A DNA stretch of 64,000 bases, taken from the NCBI RefSeq assembly GCF_000422505.1, contig NZ_AULX01000006.1, forward strand, positions 310,001 through 374,000, read 5' to 3'. This document shows, one piece after another, positions 15,469 through 26,009 of the stretch; the stretch's first letter is position 1; each line of letters opens with the position of its first letter. The notes under the pieces are model-generated. The model was not told the origin of the DNA. It was given only the letters and a program-made list of their open reading frames with translations, and ran no database searches. The position numbers and the translations under genes are program-made. The stretch is from Paenibacillus pinihumi DSM 23905 = JCM 16419. GTDB lineage: Bacteria; Bacillota; Bacilli; Paenibacillales; Paenibacillaceae.

Positions 15469-17904
15469 TTATTTCAACTTCACACGCTGCAGACGAAGCG
15501 CATTGAGCACGACCGATACGGAGCTGAGCGCCATCGCCGCTCCTGCCAGCCACGGGGCCAGAAAGCCTGCGGCTGCTACAGGAATGCCGATAACATTATA
15601 AGCAAGCGCCCAGAACAGGTTTTGCTTAATATTCACCATCGTCCGCTTGCTCAAGAATAGCGCATCGGGAATCTTGTTCAAGTCCCCTTGTATCAGGGCA
15701 ACATCCGCCGCTTCCATGGCGACATCCGTTCCGGTGCCAATGGCAATTCCCAGGTCCGCAGTCGCCAGTGCAGGGGCATCATTAATACCGTCACCAACCA
15801 TCGCAACCTTGTGGCCTTCCTGCTGCAGGCGCTTGACCTCATCCGCTTTGCCGGCAGGAAGCACCTCTGCGACAACGTGTTCGATGCCCACCTCGGCTGC
15901 GATTGCCTTGGCGGTGCGCTCATTGTCGCCTGTCAGCATGATGACCTTCAGGCCAAGCCCGCGCAGCTTGCGCACAGCTTCCTTGGAGGTCGGCTTGACG
16001 GTGTCCGCCACGGCAATTATTCCCGCGTACTCGCCATCCACTGCCGCCAGCATGGCGGTCTTGCCTGCCCCTTCGAGCCGGACCATCTCCTGCTCGACCT
16101 GCTGTACCTTTACCCCATGCTTCTCCATCAGCCTGCGCGTTCCGACCAGTACCTCGCTGCCGTCTACAGTCGCCCGTACACCATAGCCGGGGATCGCTTC
16201 AAAGTCAGACGGCTCTGAGAGTGTAATTCCTTTGGCACGTACTCCTGCCACAATCGCTTCAGCAAGCGGATGCTCTGAACCAAGTTCAGCAGCTCCGACA
16301 ACCGCCAGGAATCTGCTCTCTTCCATTTGTGCAGATTTGTAATCGGTAAGCTCAGGCTTGCCGTTTGTGACAGTTCCTGTTTTATCCAGCAGAACGGCTG
16401 TGATTTTGTGTGCGCCCTCCAGATGCTCGCCGCCTTTAAATAAAATTCCGGTCTCTGCCGCCCGTCCCGAGCCTGCCATAATCGAGGTTGGCGTAGCCAA
16501 GCCAAGCGCACACGGACAAGCGATGACGAGCACGGCAATGCTTTTTTCCAGCGCACCTGCAAAATTCCCCTTCTCAATGAAGAAATACCACAGCAGAAAG
16601 ACGACAACGGCGATGCCCACAACAATCGGAACAAAAATGCCGGAGATCACATCAGCGATCCGTTGAATCGGAGCCTTGGAGCCTTGAGCCTCCTCGACGA
16701 CTTTGATGATTTGGGCCAGTGCCGTATCCTTGCCTACTTTGGTCGCCTGAATGGTCAGCGATCCGTTCTTGTTCAAGGTTGCCCCGATTACGCTATCGCC
16801 CTGACGCTTGGATACCGGCAGACTTTCCCCCGTCAGCATCGATTCATCTACAGCGGAACTGCCTTCAAGCACCTCGCCGTCTACCGGTATTTTCTCGCCG
16901 GGTCTTACTTTCAGCCGGTCTCCCGCGACAACCTCTTCAATCGGAATAAGCTGCTCCTGCCCGTCACGAATAACCAGTGCTGACTTCGCCTGCAAGCTCA
17001 TAAGCGAGCGGATCGCTTCGGAAGAGCGGCCTTTGGCGAGCATTTCAAACAGCTTGCCGAGCAATATGAGCGTAATGAGAACTGCACTCGTCTCATAATA
17101 CAGCTCAACATTGTGGTGACCGTGACCGATGCTGTTGATGGACAGGTATAAACTGTAAAAGAATGCCGCCGAGGTTCCGAGTGCGACGAGCACATCCATA
17201 TTCGCGCTGCCATTGCGCAGTGCCTTATACGCACCGATGTAGAAGATCCGTCCGATAATGAACTGCACCGGGGCAGCCAGGGCAAATTGCACCCACGGGT
17301 TCATGAATATATCCGGAAGCCAGATCCACGAAGTAAAGGAGAAATGGCTGACCATCGCCCATAACAACGGGAAGGACAAGATTGCCGATACAATCACCCG
17401 GCGCTTCTGACGCTTGATTTCTTCTTGCTTATGATCTCCCGCTTCGGCCTGATCCGCTTTTAGCGACGCCTTATAGCCAATCTGCTCCACCTTGCGGATG
17501 ATATCCGCAACACTGGCTTCACTGCTGTCATATTCGACATGGGCAGTCTCCAGTGCCAGATTGACGGAAGCCGTCTGAATGCCCGGAAGGCGGTTGAGAC
17601 CTTTCTCAATCCGGGTCGCACAAGCTGCGCACGTCATACCTCCGATCTGCAGATCTACCTTATCCTGCACCGTTCCATAACCCAGAGCTTCTATTTTATC
17701 CTCGAGCTTCTTGCGGTCCAAGGCATTCGCATCGTAGACAACCGAAGCTTGCTCTGTAGCCAGATTGACGACTGCGCTGCGCACACCTTCCATCCGGGAC
17801 AAGCCCTTCTCTATCCTTCCGGCACAGGCCGCACAGGTCATCCCTGTAATTCTGAGCTGCTGTTGCCGTTCCGTGCTTTGCGGCTGACTATTCGCTTTTT
17901 CCAT
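15469..17904 (-). CDS. copA: Copper-exporting P1B-type ATPase
   Basis: From ATG 17904 (AGAGAGG 8 nt upstream; an in-frame GTG at 17913 overlaps that site) the protein has 811 residues. It carries two N-terminal metal-binding domains, each with GMTCAAC (cysteines near 24/27 and 92/95), eight membrane helices, the CPC transport motif ([12 protein letters not shown]), phosphorylation loop [12 protein letters not shown] and hinge [12 protein letters not shown]. It exports Cu(I). The promoter (17927-17956) holds a CsoR-like site. No copZ chaperone or csoR gene is adjacent, unlike the common csoR-copZ-copA order. Confidence 0.95.
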   Translation of the reverse strand: MEKANSQPQSTERQQQLRITGMTCAACAGRIEKGLSRMEGVRSAVVNLATEQASVVYDANALDRKKLEDKIEALGYGTVQDKVDLQIGGMTCAACATRIEKGLNRLPGIQTASVNLALETAHVEYDSSEASVADIIRKVEQIGYKASLKADQAEAGDHKQEEIKRQKRRVIVSAILSFPLLWAMVSHFSFTSWIWLPDIFMNPWVQFALAAPVQFIIGRIFYIGAYKALRNGSANMDVLVALGTSAAFFYSLYLSINSIGHGHHNVELYYETSAVLITLILLGKLFEMLAKGRSSEAIRSLMSLQAKSALVIRDGQEQLIPIEEVVAGDRLKVRPGEKIPVDGEVLEGSSAVDESMLTGESLPVSKRQGDSVIGATLNKNGSLTIQATKVGKDTALAQIIKVVEEAQGSKAPIQRIADVISGIFVPIVVGIAVVVFLLWYFFIEKGNFAGALEKSIAVLVIACPCALGLATPTSIMAGSGRAAETGILFKGGEHLEGAHKITAVLLDKTGTVTNGKPELTDYKSAQMEESRFLAVVGAAELGSEHPLAEAIVAGVRAKGITLSEPSDFEAIPGYGVRATVDGSEVLVGTRRLMEKHGVKVQQVEQEMVRLEGAGKTAMLAAVDGEYAGIIAVADTVKPTSKEAVRKLRGLGLKVIMLTGDNERTAKAIAAEVGIEHVVAEVLPAGKADEVKRLQQEGHKVAMVGDGINDAPALATADLGIAIGTGTDVAMEAADVALIQGDLNKIPDALFLSKRTMVNIKQNLFWALAYNVIGIPVAAAGFLAPWLAGAAMALSSVSVVLNALRLQRVKLK

Positions 17905-17926
17905 TACGCTCACCTCTCTTTATTTC

Positions 17927-17956
17927 AATATACGATACCCCCCTTATGTATGTCAA
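17927..17956 (-). promoter_or_regulatory. copA promoter with CsoR-like operator in the spacer
   Basis: On the minus strand TTGACA (17956-17951) and TATATT (17932-17927) are 18 bp apart. The spacer contains ATACATAAGGGGGGTAT, a GC-tract like CsoR copper-sensor operators, which typically sit between the two promoter boxes. Regulation by CsoR is inferred. Confidence 0.65.
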
Positions 17957-17988
17957 GGAGATAAAAAATAATATTTAATCTCGGCATC

Positions 17989-18005
17989 ATACCCCTATGT
18001 AGTAT
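17989..18005. promoter_or_regulatory. Second CsoR-like half site upstream of copA
   Basis: ATACCCCTATGTAGTAT repeats the core of the operator at 17935-17951 (ATACCCCCCTTATGTAT) about 54 bp upstream, suggesting a second binding site. The rest of the 313-bp gap (17905-18217) shows no other feature. Confidence 0.4.
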
Positions 18006-18217
18006 AGTATAACACAATATACATGAAACAAATCAGCTTTATCCCGGACATATGGCGCTCGTTTCATGATACAATTATGCTCAAGACAATCAGCTTTCAT
18101 ATGAATATGAGCATTAGCATTAGGCTGATTTAGAACGAACGTGAGCTTGGAACATGCATCATGTCTATCAGAGCAAACAGCCGGAAATGAACCTGCCGAA
18201 TAAGGAGCGAACATACA

Positions 18218-18721
18218 ATGAGTGCCACTGACTTTACAATCAGATATGCGACAGAAGCGGATTTGCCGGAAATCGTCTCCATCTATAATTCCACGATTCC
18301 TTCCAGAAATGTAACGGCGGATTTGGAGCCTGTCACCGTGGAGAGCCGGATGGACTGGTTCGCGAACCATACACCGGACAAGCATCCAATCTGGGTCGCT
18401 ATCAAGGATGAGAAGCTGATTGCCTGGGCAAGCCTCAGCGCCTTCTATGGCCGCCCCGCCTATGCCGGCACTGCTGAATTCAGTATCTATGTCGCTGAAG
18501 CCGCCCGCGGGACAGGCATCGGCAAGATGCTGCTGGAGCATGTGATGCAGCAGTGCCCGCAGCTTGGCATCAACAATTTGCTCGGCTTCGTATTTGGTCT
18601 TAATGAACCAAGCCTCGCTTTGCTTCGCAAATATGGCTTTACCCAATACGGACATTTGCCGGAGGTTGCCGTGCTTGATGGCATCAAGCGCGACCTCGTT
18701 ATTTTGGGCAAGCAGCTTTGA
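18218..18721 (+). CDS. GNAT N-acetyltransferase, phosphinothricin/methionine sulfoximine type
   Basis: The 167-residue protein matches the PAT/YncA group: TIRYATEADLPEIVSIYN, TIPSRNVTADLEPVTVESR, WASLSAFYGRPAYAGTAEFS and the acetyl-CoA loop VAEAARGTGIGKMLL. Members acetylate phosphinothricin or methionine sulfoximine/sulfone. With msrC and metY close by, a role with oxidised methionine derivatives is plausible but not shown. AAGGAGCG lies 9 nt before the ATG. Confidence 0.85.
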   Translation: MSATDFTIRYATEADLPEIVSIYNSTIPSRNVTADLEPVTVESRMDWFANHTPDKHPIWVAIKDEKLIAWASLSAFYGRPAYAGTAEFSIYVAEAARGTGIGKMLLEHVMQQCPQLGINNLLGFVFGLNEPSLALLRKYGFTQYGHLPEVAVLDGIKRDLVILGKQL

Positions 18722-18836
18722 ACCATTCCGGTTTAATTGCAAACGGGTGCCGGTGCCTTTAACCGCACAGTATCGTTCCCCGCAAACCTGTGGCACCCTG
18801 CCTGGTACCCCTGCTCTGTATATTCATACTTAAATG

Positions 18837-18875
18837 AAAAGACTCCCTCTCACGCTAAAGTGAGAAAGGAGTCTT
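18837..18875 (-). terminator. Terminator of metY-msrC
   Basis: AAAAGACTCC...CTCAC (18837 onward) pairs with GTGAG...GGAGTCTT (to 18875). The minus-strand T-run lies after the stem, 47 bp below the msrC stop. It ends the two-gene unit. Confidence 0.8.
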
Positions 18876-18921
18876 AAGGCCATGCGTTCCGGCTGGAAGC
18901 CAGCATGATACTGCCTTCAAC

Positions 18922-19401
18922 TTACACATACGGACTAAGAATTTCATTAAACCGTGTCAAATAGTCCAGATCAAGCTGGTCAAAGCGTTCAAATGAAGGA
19001 CTGTCAACGTCCAGCACGCCAACCGTCCTGCCGTCCTTGCTCAACGGGATGACAAGCTCGGAATTGGTCGCTCCGTCACAGGCTATATGCCCGGGGAATT
19101 GATGTACATCAGGAACAAGCTGTGCTTCTTCCTTGGCTACTGCCGTGCCGCACACCCCTTTGCCGGAAGGGATGCGGGTACAGGCAGGAAGTCCCTGAAA
19201 AGGCCCGAGCACCAGATCCTCGCCTTCCAGCAAATAAAAGCCGACCCAATTGACATCGTCTAAAAACTGATTCAACAAGGCCGCCGCATTCGCCAAATTC
19301 GCAATCGGGGCCGGTTCGTCCTCAATCAAATGTTGAAGCTGCTTCAACAGCAGCTCATAATTCTCTTCCCTTGTTCCGGAATAGCTTGCTTTGGAAAACA
19401 T
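18922..19401 (-). CDS. msrC: Free methionine-(R)-sulfoxide reductase (GAF domain)
   Basis: The 159-residue single GAF-domain enzyme reduces free methionine-R-sulfoxide. Its three cysteines (C74, C84, C108 in LPACTRIPSGKGVCGTA and GHIACDG) have the same spacing, 10 and 24 residues, that I recall for the Escherichia coli enzyme (C84, C94, C118). It starts 20 bp after the metY stop with AAGGAGCGG as ribosome site, so it is cotranscribed with a methionine or cysteine biosynthetic gene. Confidence 0.92.
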   Translation of the reverse strand: MFSKASYSGTREENYELLLKQLQHLIEDEPAPIANLANAAALLNQFLDDVNWVGFYLLEGEDLVLGPFQGLPACTRIPSGKGVCGTAVAKEEAQLVPDVHQFPGHIACDGATNSELVIPLSKDGRTVGVLDVDSPSFERFDQLDLDYLTRFNEILSPYV

Positions 19402-19421
19402 AGAACCGCTCCTTTGAATCC

Positions 19422-20867
<1,446 letters not shown>

Positions 20868-20994
20868 TCAAATCCGCTATACGCTCATTGCATATATCCC
20901 AAGCTAATTAATCGCCTGGCTTTTGATGAGGAGCCATTCATTAATAGTGCCAGGCAATTTGAAGAATACTGCTGGCATTTAATACTGTATGTTG

Positions 20995-21033
20995 ATGTTA
21001 TTACAATAATTCCTATAAGTAAAGTTGGTTTAA
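20995..21033 (-). promoter_or_regulatory. Shared 39-bp sulfur-locus promoter element, copy A (metY)
   Basis: On the minus strand this reads TTAAAC..ACTTTACTTAT.GGAATT.TTGTAAT and matches 35392-35430 at about 33 of 39 positions. It contains a possible TTTACT -35 and a TAACAT -10, 17 bp apart. GGAATT-containing boxes recall CymR-type sulfur operators from memory. It lies 278 bp above the metY start. Confidence 0.55.
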
Positions 21034-21375
21034 AGACATTATTTTCACTTTGAACAGCATTTAGACAAGAAATGAACGATAGATAAAGAGAAAATCCGGG
21101 AACGACGGCGAGCACTCCCCTTCTCCATAATCCTTTCACTATCCGGCTATCCGGGTTCCGTTTTTATATTCAACCTGTATGGCTCGTTGAGCCCTGACTT
21201 CCCCTCTATAAATTGTCTAAAATTGGATTTGGTTTTTTTTCTAGTCTTTGACCTGAAATGAGAGATCACCAGTTGAACAACCTGTCCGGAAGCATGCCGG
21301 CCAATTCAATTTTGCCTGAAGACCTTCTCCTTTCCCGATGGTCCACCCTCAAGCCAAAATCAGGCAAATCGAGCC

Positions 21376-21540
21376 TTGACAAGACAAATCCGGGATGGTA
21401 GATTAAGTACCAACCTGAACCACACAAGTGACTGAACCATCAGAACTGTGCCGGCTCTGCATTGCAGCATGCGTTTGTAGAGGCAGCCTGTTCTTCATGA
21501 ATAGAGCCTCTTCTTGCACTTCCGGGAAGAGGCTCTTCAT
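21376..21540 (+). promoter_or_regulatory. Duplicated promoter plus structured leader, copy A
   Basis: TTGACA (21376-21381) and TAGATT (21399-21404) with 17-bp spacing are followed by about 130 nt that match the metNIQ leader (37159-37328). Identical blocks include 21419-21451 (33 nt) and 21480-21517 (38 nt, one change). A hairpin at 21423-21450 and an 11-bp terminator stem (21503-21513 with 21526-21536) are kept, but the U-tract after the stem is missing. It now points at a decayed transposase, so it may be orphaned or act as a small RNA gene. The rest of the 888-bp gap 20718-21605 holds copy 1 of the inverted repeat and the metY promoter element. Confidence 0.6.
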
Positions 21541-21605
21541 ATTATGGATAAGTCATAAGTTAATTCCGACTAAATAAAGGTGAATAGTTAGAAAAAGAGA
21601 AGGCA

Positions 21606-22115
21606 ATGACAGGAATTCATTCTTTAAACCAGGGAGAGGAGCTGCTTCAATTGCAAATGATTACGTACTCCGCACCGTCACCTTCACTGCATACAAACGA
21701 CAAAACGTGGTTTACACCGGAAGAGAAACTAAACGTGTATATGGATATTTGGCAAAACAAAAAATCAGCCGCCCAATATGCGCAGGAGCTTGGCATATCT
21801 GTCGAGCGCATTAACCGTTGGGAACAGCAGGCGGCAACCTTCGTCGGCAAATTACTGCAAGGCCAGGAACAGCTGCGGGACAACCAGGCCCAGTTGCAGC
21901 AGCAGCTCACAGGCACACAGGCAGCCCTGGACAAGAAATCCGCCCAACTCGACTGGCTGAAGACGACGCTGGCTGCCAACACCTCCCGCAAAGAGCGCTC
22001 CAACTGGGTTGACTATCAATGCCGGGAGCTTCCACTGAATGTGCAGACGGAGCTGCTCAAACTGAACCGTTCCTCGCTCTACTACAAGTCTGCCGCCGTT
22101 CAGAAAAGGCAGTAA
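21606..22115 (+). pseudogene. IS3-family transposase remnant (OrfA joined to start of OrfB)
   Basis: The 169-codon frame holds an OrfA-type helix-turn-helix (WFTPEEKLNVYMDIWQNKKS, then AQELGISVERINRWEQQA), a glutamine-rich coiled coil, and then the first part of an OrfB (CRELPLNVQTELLKLNRSSL, YYKS). In IS3 elements OrfA and OrfB are separate frames and OrfB carries a DDE core of some 250 further residues; here the frame stops at once and only degraded traces continue to about 22240. No clear terminal repeats or target duplication were found apart from the inverted pair at 20761 and 22257. Confidence 0.7.
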
Positions 22116-22256
22116 CAGCACCTTCGCTCCCTAATTCCGTCTTAGACACACGACGCCTGATTCAGCATGCCTATTCAAACGGCTCCAGCACATCTTATGC
22201 AACGATGTGGCCACCGTGTCCAGCCAGCTCTGGTGCAGACTAAGACATTTTTGCCG

Positions 22257-22291
22257 CATTGTCTGTCCGGGATTCTTTATCAGCTGCAAGC
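22257..22291 (+). repeat. Inverted repeat, copy 2
   Basis: Inverse match to 20761-20794, lying just after the transposase remnant and before the amidohydrolase stop. See copy 1. Confidence 0.5.
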
Positions 22292-22326
22292 TATAGCCGC
22301 TGCATCCCGATACGCGCTGCGCCGGA

Positions 22327-23658
22327 TCATCTGTCGATATAACTGCGGCTGTGAACAGTAACAGCCTGCCACTGTTCCTGCGAGTACACCCAGCGGCTGG
22401 GAGCCGTGCCGGAATAGAACTGCTGAAGCGTATCCTCTCCGGTTATGACCATCTCACAAGGATTGCCCGGTGCAATTCCATACGTCTTCAATCCCATAAT
22501 AGTTGCCGGAATCGTGGTAATCATGGAGAGGATGCGCTGCATGTCCGCCGCGCCGCCCATATGGGAGGTGTATGAGGTCATCGCAGCAATCTGGGCCAAA
22601 TCGCCACGGCCATACGGATGGAACGGGTCCTGAATATTATCAGATGCTGCAGCCAGCCCGATTCCGGCATCCAGCAGTTCGCGAATGCGTGTTGTCCCTC
22701 TGCGCACCAGCCCTTTATCCCCTCTTCCCTGCAAATACAGGTTGACCGCAGGCAGAGTCACCGCATATATCCCGGCATCAGCCATTTCCTGAATAACCGC
22801 CTCTGCATCCGGCTCCGTCATCGCTGACAATGAGCATAAATGATCAACAGTTACCCGGCCCTGCATCCCATACTGCTTGGTCATGCGGGCAATTTCGACG
22901 ACTGTACGGGCAGCAGGGTCATCACTCTCATCCGCATGCAGATCGACAGGCTTGCCTGTCCGCTCAGCCATTTTATAGATAAAGTCAATTGACGCTTGCG
23001 GATCTGGCGCAAGATGGGGTGCTCCGCCAATGAGATCAATGCCCATATCCAGCGCTTCTCTGACCGCATCCTGAATCAAATCCAGTTCACGGTAAGGCGT
23101 CATAAGGACATATTCGATTTTCATTTTTCCATGAAGCGCCTCTCTTGCCTCCAACGCAGCCTCGATCGTTCGGAATGCAAGCTCCTTGCCCCCCGCCAAA
23201 TGGAAATCCAAATGGCTGCGTACTGTAGTCGTTCCGTAGGACAGTGCCATGAGCGCCGCCTTGATCATCCGTGATTTGATCGCTTCCTTGGTGAAGCCTT
23301 GCACCGCATGGCTGTAATTATGAATCGCCTCCAAAAGAGTGCCGCTCTTATTGCCAGCAGACTCCAGCGAGAACGCCTTATCCAAATGCATATGAACATC
23401 CACTAGTCCCGGCAGCAGCAGTTTGCCCTGTAAATCCAGACAGACCGCTTCGTTAAGCTCCGAGACATTGGTTCCATACGACTCCAAACAAATAAATCCG
23501 GGCTGCCCCGGATTTATGCCATTCTGCCTCTCTATCGACTGCCAGACGCCGCCTGCGGCAGTCAGCTCGTAGAGCCCCGCCGTCTGTCCACACTGGCTGC
23601 TCTCTCCTTCGACAGACGGTAAAGCCGCGTTAATGATATGCAATCTCTTACCTTCCAT
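22327..23658 (-). CDS. Amidohydrolase, cytosine-deaminase-like
   Basis: The 443-residue protein has the metal-dependent hydrolase set: H89 and H91 (VDVHMHLDKAF), H241 and E244 (LHADESDDP), H273 (VDHLCSLSAM) and D340 (AAASDNIQDPFHPYG), the arrangement of CodA-like cyclic amine or amide hydrolases. Likely substrates are nitrogen heterocycles (pyrimidines, hydantoins, creatinine-like). It is the last gene of a five-gene minus-strand operon with a binding protein, an FAD oxidase, an S15-type hydrolase and a cupin, with a GlnR/TnrA-type box at the head. Confidence 0.87.
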   Translation of the reverse strand: MEGKRLHIINAALPSVEGESSQCGQTAGLYELTAAGGVWQSIERQNGINPGQPGFICLESYGTNVSELNEAVCLDLQGKLLLPGLVDVHMHLDKAFSLESAGNKSGTLLEAIHNYSHAVQGFTKEAIKSRMIKAALMALSYGTTTVRSHLDFHLAGGKELAFRTIEAALEAREALHGKMKIEYVLMTPYRELDLIQDAVREALDMGIDLIGGAPHLAPDPQASIDFIYKMAERTGKPVDLHADESDDPAARTVVEIARMTKQYGMQGRVTVDHLCSLSAMTEPDAEAVIQEMADAGIYAVTLPAVNLYLQGRGDKGLVRRGTTRIRELLDAGIGLAAASDNIQDPFHPYGRGDLAQIAAMTSYTSHMGGAADMQRILSMITTIPATIMGLKTYGIAPGNPCEMVITGEDTLQQFYSGTAPSRWVYSQEQWQAVTVHSRSYIDR

Positions 23659-23765
23659 TACGCAACCCTCTTCTCTCTATTAAACTACAGGCAAGATCGG
23701 ATGCCCTGATGCCCCGGGATGCATCCAATCTATACATGCACGGCACTCTTTCAGGGCACGAACGT

Positions 23766-24194
23766 TCAGGAGCCCAGCTTGCGCAGCACCTCCAGATCCT
23801 CCTCATCCAGGCTCACCCTCGGGCCTGACTTGATCAGATCGGAGAAATTCTCATCCGGAACCATGGTGGTCAGTGTATAGAGCTTTTCGCTGCCAGTATT
23901 GATAATATCATGATGATTGCCGGGAGGAACAATAATAAATGAACCCTGGCGGATCGGGGTGCTATAATCACCAACCTTGGCTTCGCCCTCACCCTTAAGC
24001 ACATAAAAATACTCATACGCTTCCTTATGCTCATTGGATGGCGTTCTGCCGCCCACATCAAAGATTTCAATGAAGGAGACGAAAGGAACCTGTCCCCTGT
24101 CGCACAGGAGCACGAATTTGTTCGTATCCTTTTCGGAAATTTTATAGACCGGACAATCCTCGAAATGCCCTGCAACCAAGCCTGGAATAACCAT
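23766..24194 (-). CDS. Cupin-domain protein
   Basis: The 142-residue single cupin has a conserved metal-site region HKEAYEYFYVLKGEGEAKVG and the second motif PPGNHHDIINTGSEKLY. ATG 24194 or GTG 24197 both fit the AGAAAGG ribosome site. It starts 17 bp after the S15-type hydrolase stop, so it is cotranscribed. It could be a small enzyme (isomerase, dioxygenase) or a sensor for the pathway; no specific activity can be assigned. Confidence 0.8.
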   Translation of the reverse strand: MVIPGLVAGHFEDCPVYKISEKDTNKFVLLCDRGQVPFVSFIEIFDVGGRTPSNEHKEAYEYFYVLKGEGEAKVGDYSTPIRQGSFIIVPPGNHHDIINTGSEKLYTLTTMVPDENFSDLIKSGPRVSLDEEDLEVLRKLGS

Positions 24195-24211
24195 CACACA
24201 TCTGCCTTTCT

Positions 24212-25948
24212 CTATATGAATTGAGTTTCAATAACATCTCTCTGCCAGTTCAGCATTTGCTGCTCTCCCCCGCCTTGCAGCGGCAGCCCTATCCAGGATG
24301 GACGATCCTGACGGCTCGATACCGCAACAGACGCCATATTCATCGCCCCTTCACCGGCAGTGTGGCGAACCCCATTCTCTCCGTTAGGGTGGCGTGTGAA
24401 CAGCGGGAAGGCGCTCCCGCTCAGTTCCAGACGGAGCGCGCTTCCGGCGGGAAGCTCGGCTGCCAATGGGCGCATGGCAATGACCGCCTTCACCCAGCCA
24501 TCGTCCGCCCCTCCATCTCCCTGCACAATCTCCGTCCGCCCCACAGACAGGAAGCGGGCGGCTCCACTTTCCTCCACAACAGACAAGACGGCCACCAGAT
24601 CCGTCGGCCCGGACAGTACCTGAACCCACGCTTCGACACTCGGGACACCGAACAAAGACAGACTGTCCTTGAGCGGTTCACCTGTATAGACGAGAATTTC
24701 GAACCTGTCCTGCTGCGCGCTGCGGTCTGCCGGCAGATACCCTTCCGAGCGCATCGGCAATCTCGCATCGTAGACAAATACGTCGGGAGCAGCAGGCAGA
24801 ATCGCCTCGCCGGATGCCGTCAGAAGTCCGCCGCCAAGCGCACCATTTGCCGGCTCCTGCGACCCGGACAGGAACAGCAGGCGGCCAGGCTTCTCGCCGG
24901 ACAATGCAGGCAGCCGTTCCGCTGCCTTCCATGAAAGGCTTCCCCGTTCAAAATAACGGACAGGCGGCTCCTCAAACAACTCTATATCGCGGCTGCCCTT
25001 GAGCCAGTAGTCGAACCATCGGACCTGTTCCATATGGATGCCGCCCATGGCATCCGCTCCATGATCGACACCGCCCGCCTTCCGCCCCCACGGAATATGC
25101 GACCACGGGCCAACAATGAGCCGGTGGAAGCATTCCCGGGTCCGCGGAAGCTCCTGCAAGGCTTCATAGGACTGCAACGTCCCCATCAGGAAGCTGTCGT
25201 ACCAGCCTCCAATCTGTAGCGCGGGGATTGGTGATGCCAGCAGTTCAGGCAGCCAGTTGCGCTGCGCCCAGTAAGCGTCGTAAGAGGGATGTGCAAGCCA
25301 GTCGTAGTATGCCGGAAAATACTGCTCCATGACCGGATGCTTCCGGGCAAGCGGCAGGCTCCACAGCTCATTGTCCGGCTGGCGCATCATGCGGGAGCAC
25401 AGCATGACCGCCTCATCATCACCTGCCCTGCGTGCCGTATCCCGTGCCAGCTGAAATGCCCAAGGCAGATGATCCCCAAGCGCGAAGGCACCATGCGGAT
25501 AGAACATGCCGTGATACAAATCCGCCGGGCACATGCTCGGAGCCATTGCCGCAAGAGCAGGAGGACGGAGCGAGGCTGCCGCCCATTGGGTCAGCCCCTG
25601 ATAGGAAAATCCGTACATGCCGACTTTGCCGCTTGAGCCCGGAAGCCGCGCCGCCCATTTGACCGTGTCGAAGCCGTCCTCAGCCTCATGAACGAACGGA
25701 TCAAACCAGCCCTCAGACTCCCCCCGTCCTCTGACATCCTGAATAACGACCATGTACCCTTTGTCCGCATACCATACGGGATGAGCGTGGCTGACCGTCG
25801 AGGCCAGCGCCCGGCCATATGGCTGGCGCATCAGCAGCACCGGGTGCGGCCCGGGAACAGCAGGCGTATAAATATCTGCGTAGAGAGTAATGCCGTCCCT
25901 CATCACACAAGGGACCCTTCGCTCTATGGCGACGTTCCCGAATTTCAT
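24212..25948 (-). CDS. CocE/NonD-family (peptidase S15-like) hydrolase
   Basis: The 578-residue alpha/beta hydrolase has the nucleophile elbow GFSYQG with S115 (VGMYGFSYQGLTQW), preceded by the family's DVRGRGESEGWFDPF. It also has the C-terminal jelly-roll region found in X-Pro dipeptidyl peptidases and cocaine esterase. Such enzymes cleave esters or amide bonds such as beta-lactam-type or Xaa-Pro substrates. There is no signal peptide, so it acts in the cytoplasm. In this operon it probably hydrolyses an amide or ester intermediate. Confidence 0.88.
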   Translation of the reverse strand: MKFGNVAIERRVPCVMRDGITLYADIYTPAVPGPHPVLLMRQPYGRALASTVSHAHPVWYADKGYMVVIQDVRGRGESEGWFDPFVHEAEDGFDTVKWAARLPGSSGKVGMYGFSYQGLTQWAAASLRPPALAAMAPSMCPADLYHGMFYPHGAFALGDHLPWAFQLARDTARRAGDDEAVMLCSRMMRQPDNELWSLPLARKHPVMEQYFPAYYDWLAHPSYDAYWAQRNWLPELLASPIPALQIGGWYDSFLMGTLQSYEALQELPRTRECFHRLIVGPWSHIPWGRKAGGVDHGADAMGGIHMEQVRWFDYWLKGSRDIELFEEPPVRYFERGSLSWKAAERLPALSGEKPGRLLFLSGSQEPANGALGGGLLTASGEAILPAAPDVFVYDARLPMRSEGYLPADRSAQQDRFEILVYTGEPLKDSLSLFGVPSVEAWVQVLSGPTDLVAVLSVVEESGAARFLSVGRTEIVQGDGGADDGWVKAVIAMRPLAAELPAGSALRLELSGSAFPLFTRHPNGENGVRHTAGEGAMNMASVAVSSRQDRPSWIGLPLQGGGEQQMLNWQRDVIETQFI

Positions 25949-26009
25949 TGCTCCGCCTCCTCTGATTCAGCTAGCCTGTTATAGAATGCCTTACGTTCTT
26001 CAAGTCCGG

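Noticed and set aside
17987-18796. 269-codon minus-strand frame
   Set aside because: Antisense to the GNAT gene and across the copA regulatory region; no motifs.
20885-21139. 84-codon minus-strand frame above metY
   Set aside because: It spans the shared promoter element and has no ribosome site or family resemblance.
21376-21540. SAM-I riboswitch or T-box
   Set aside because: Neither the S-box core sequences nor the T-box GGGTGGNACCGCG signature is present in either copy.
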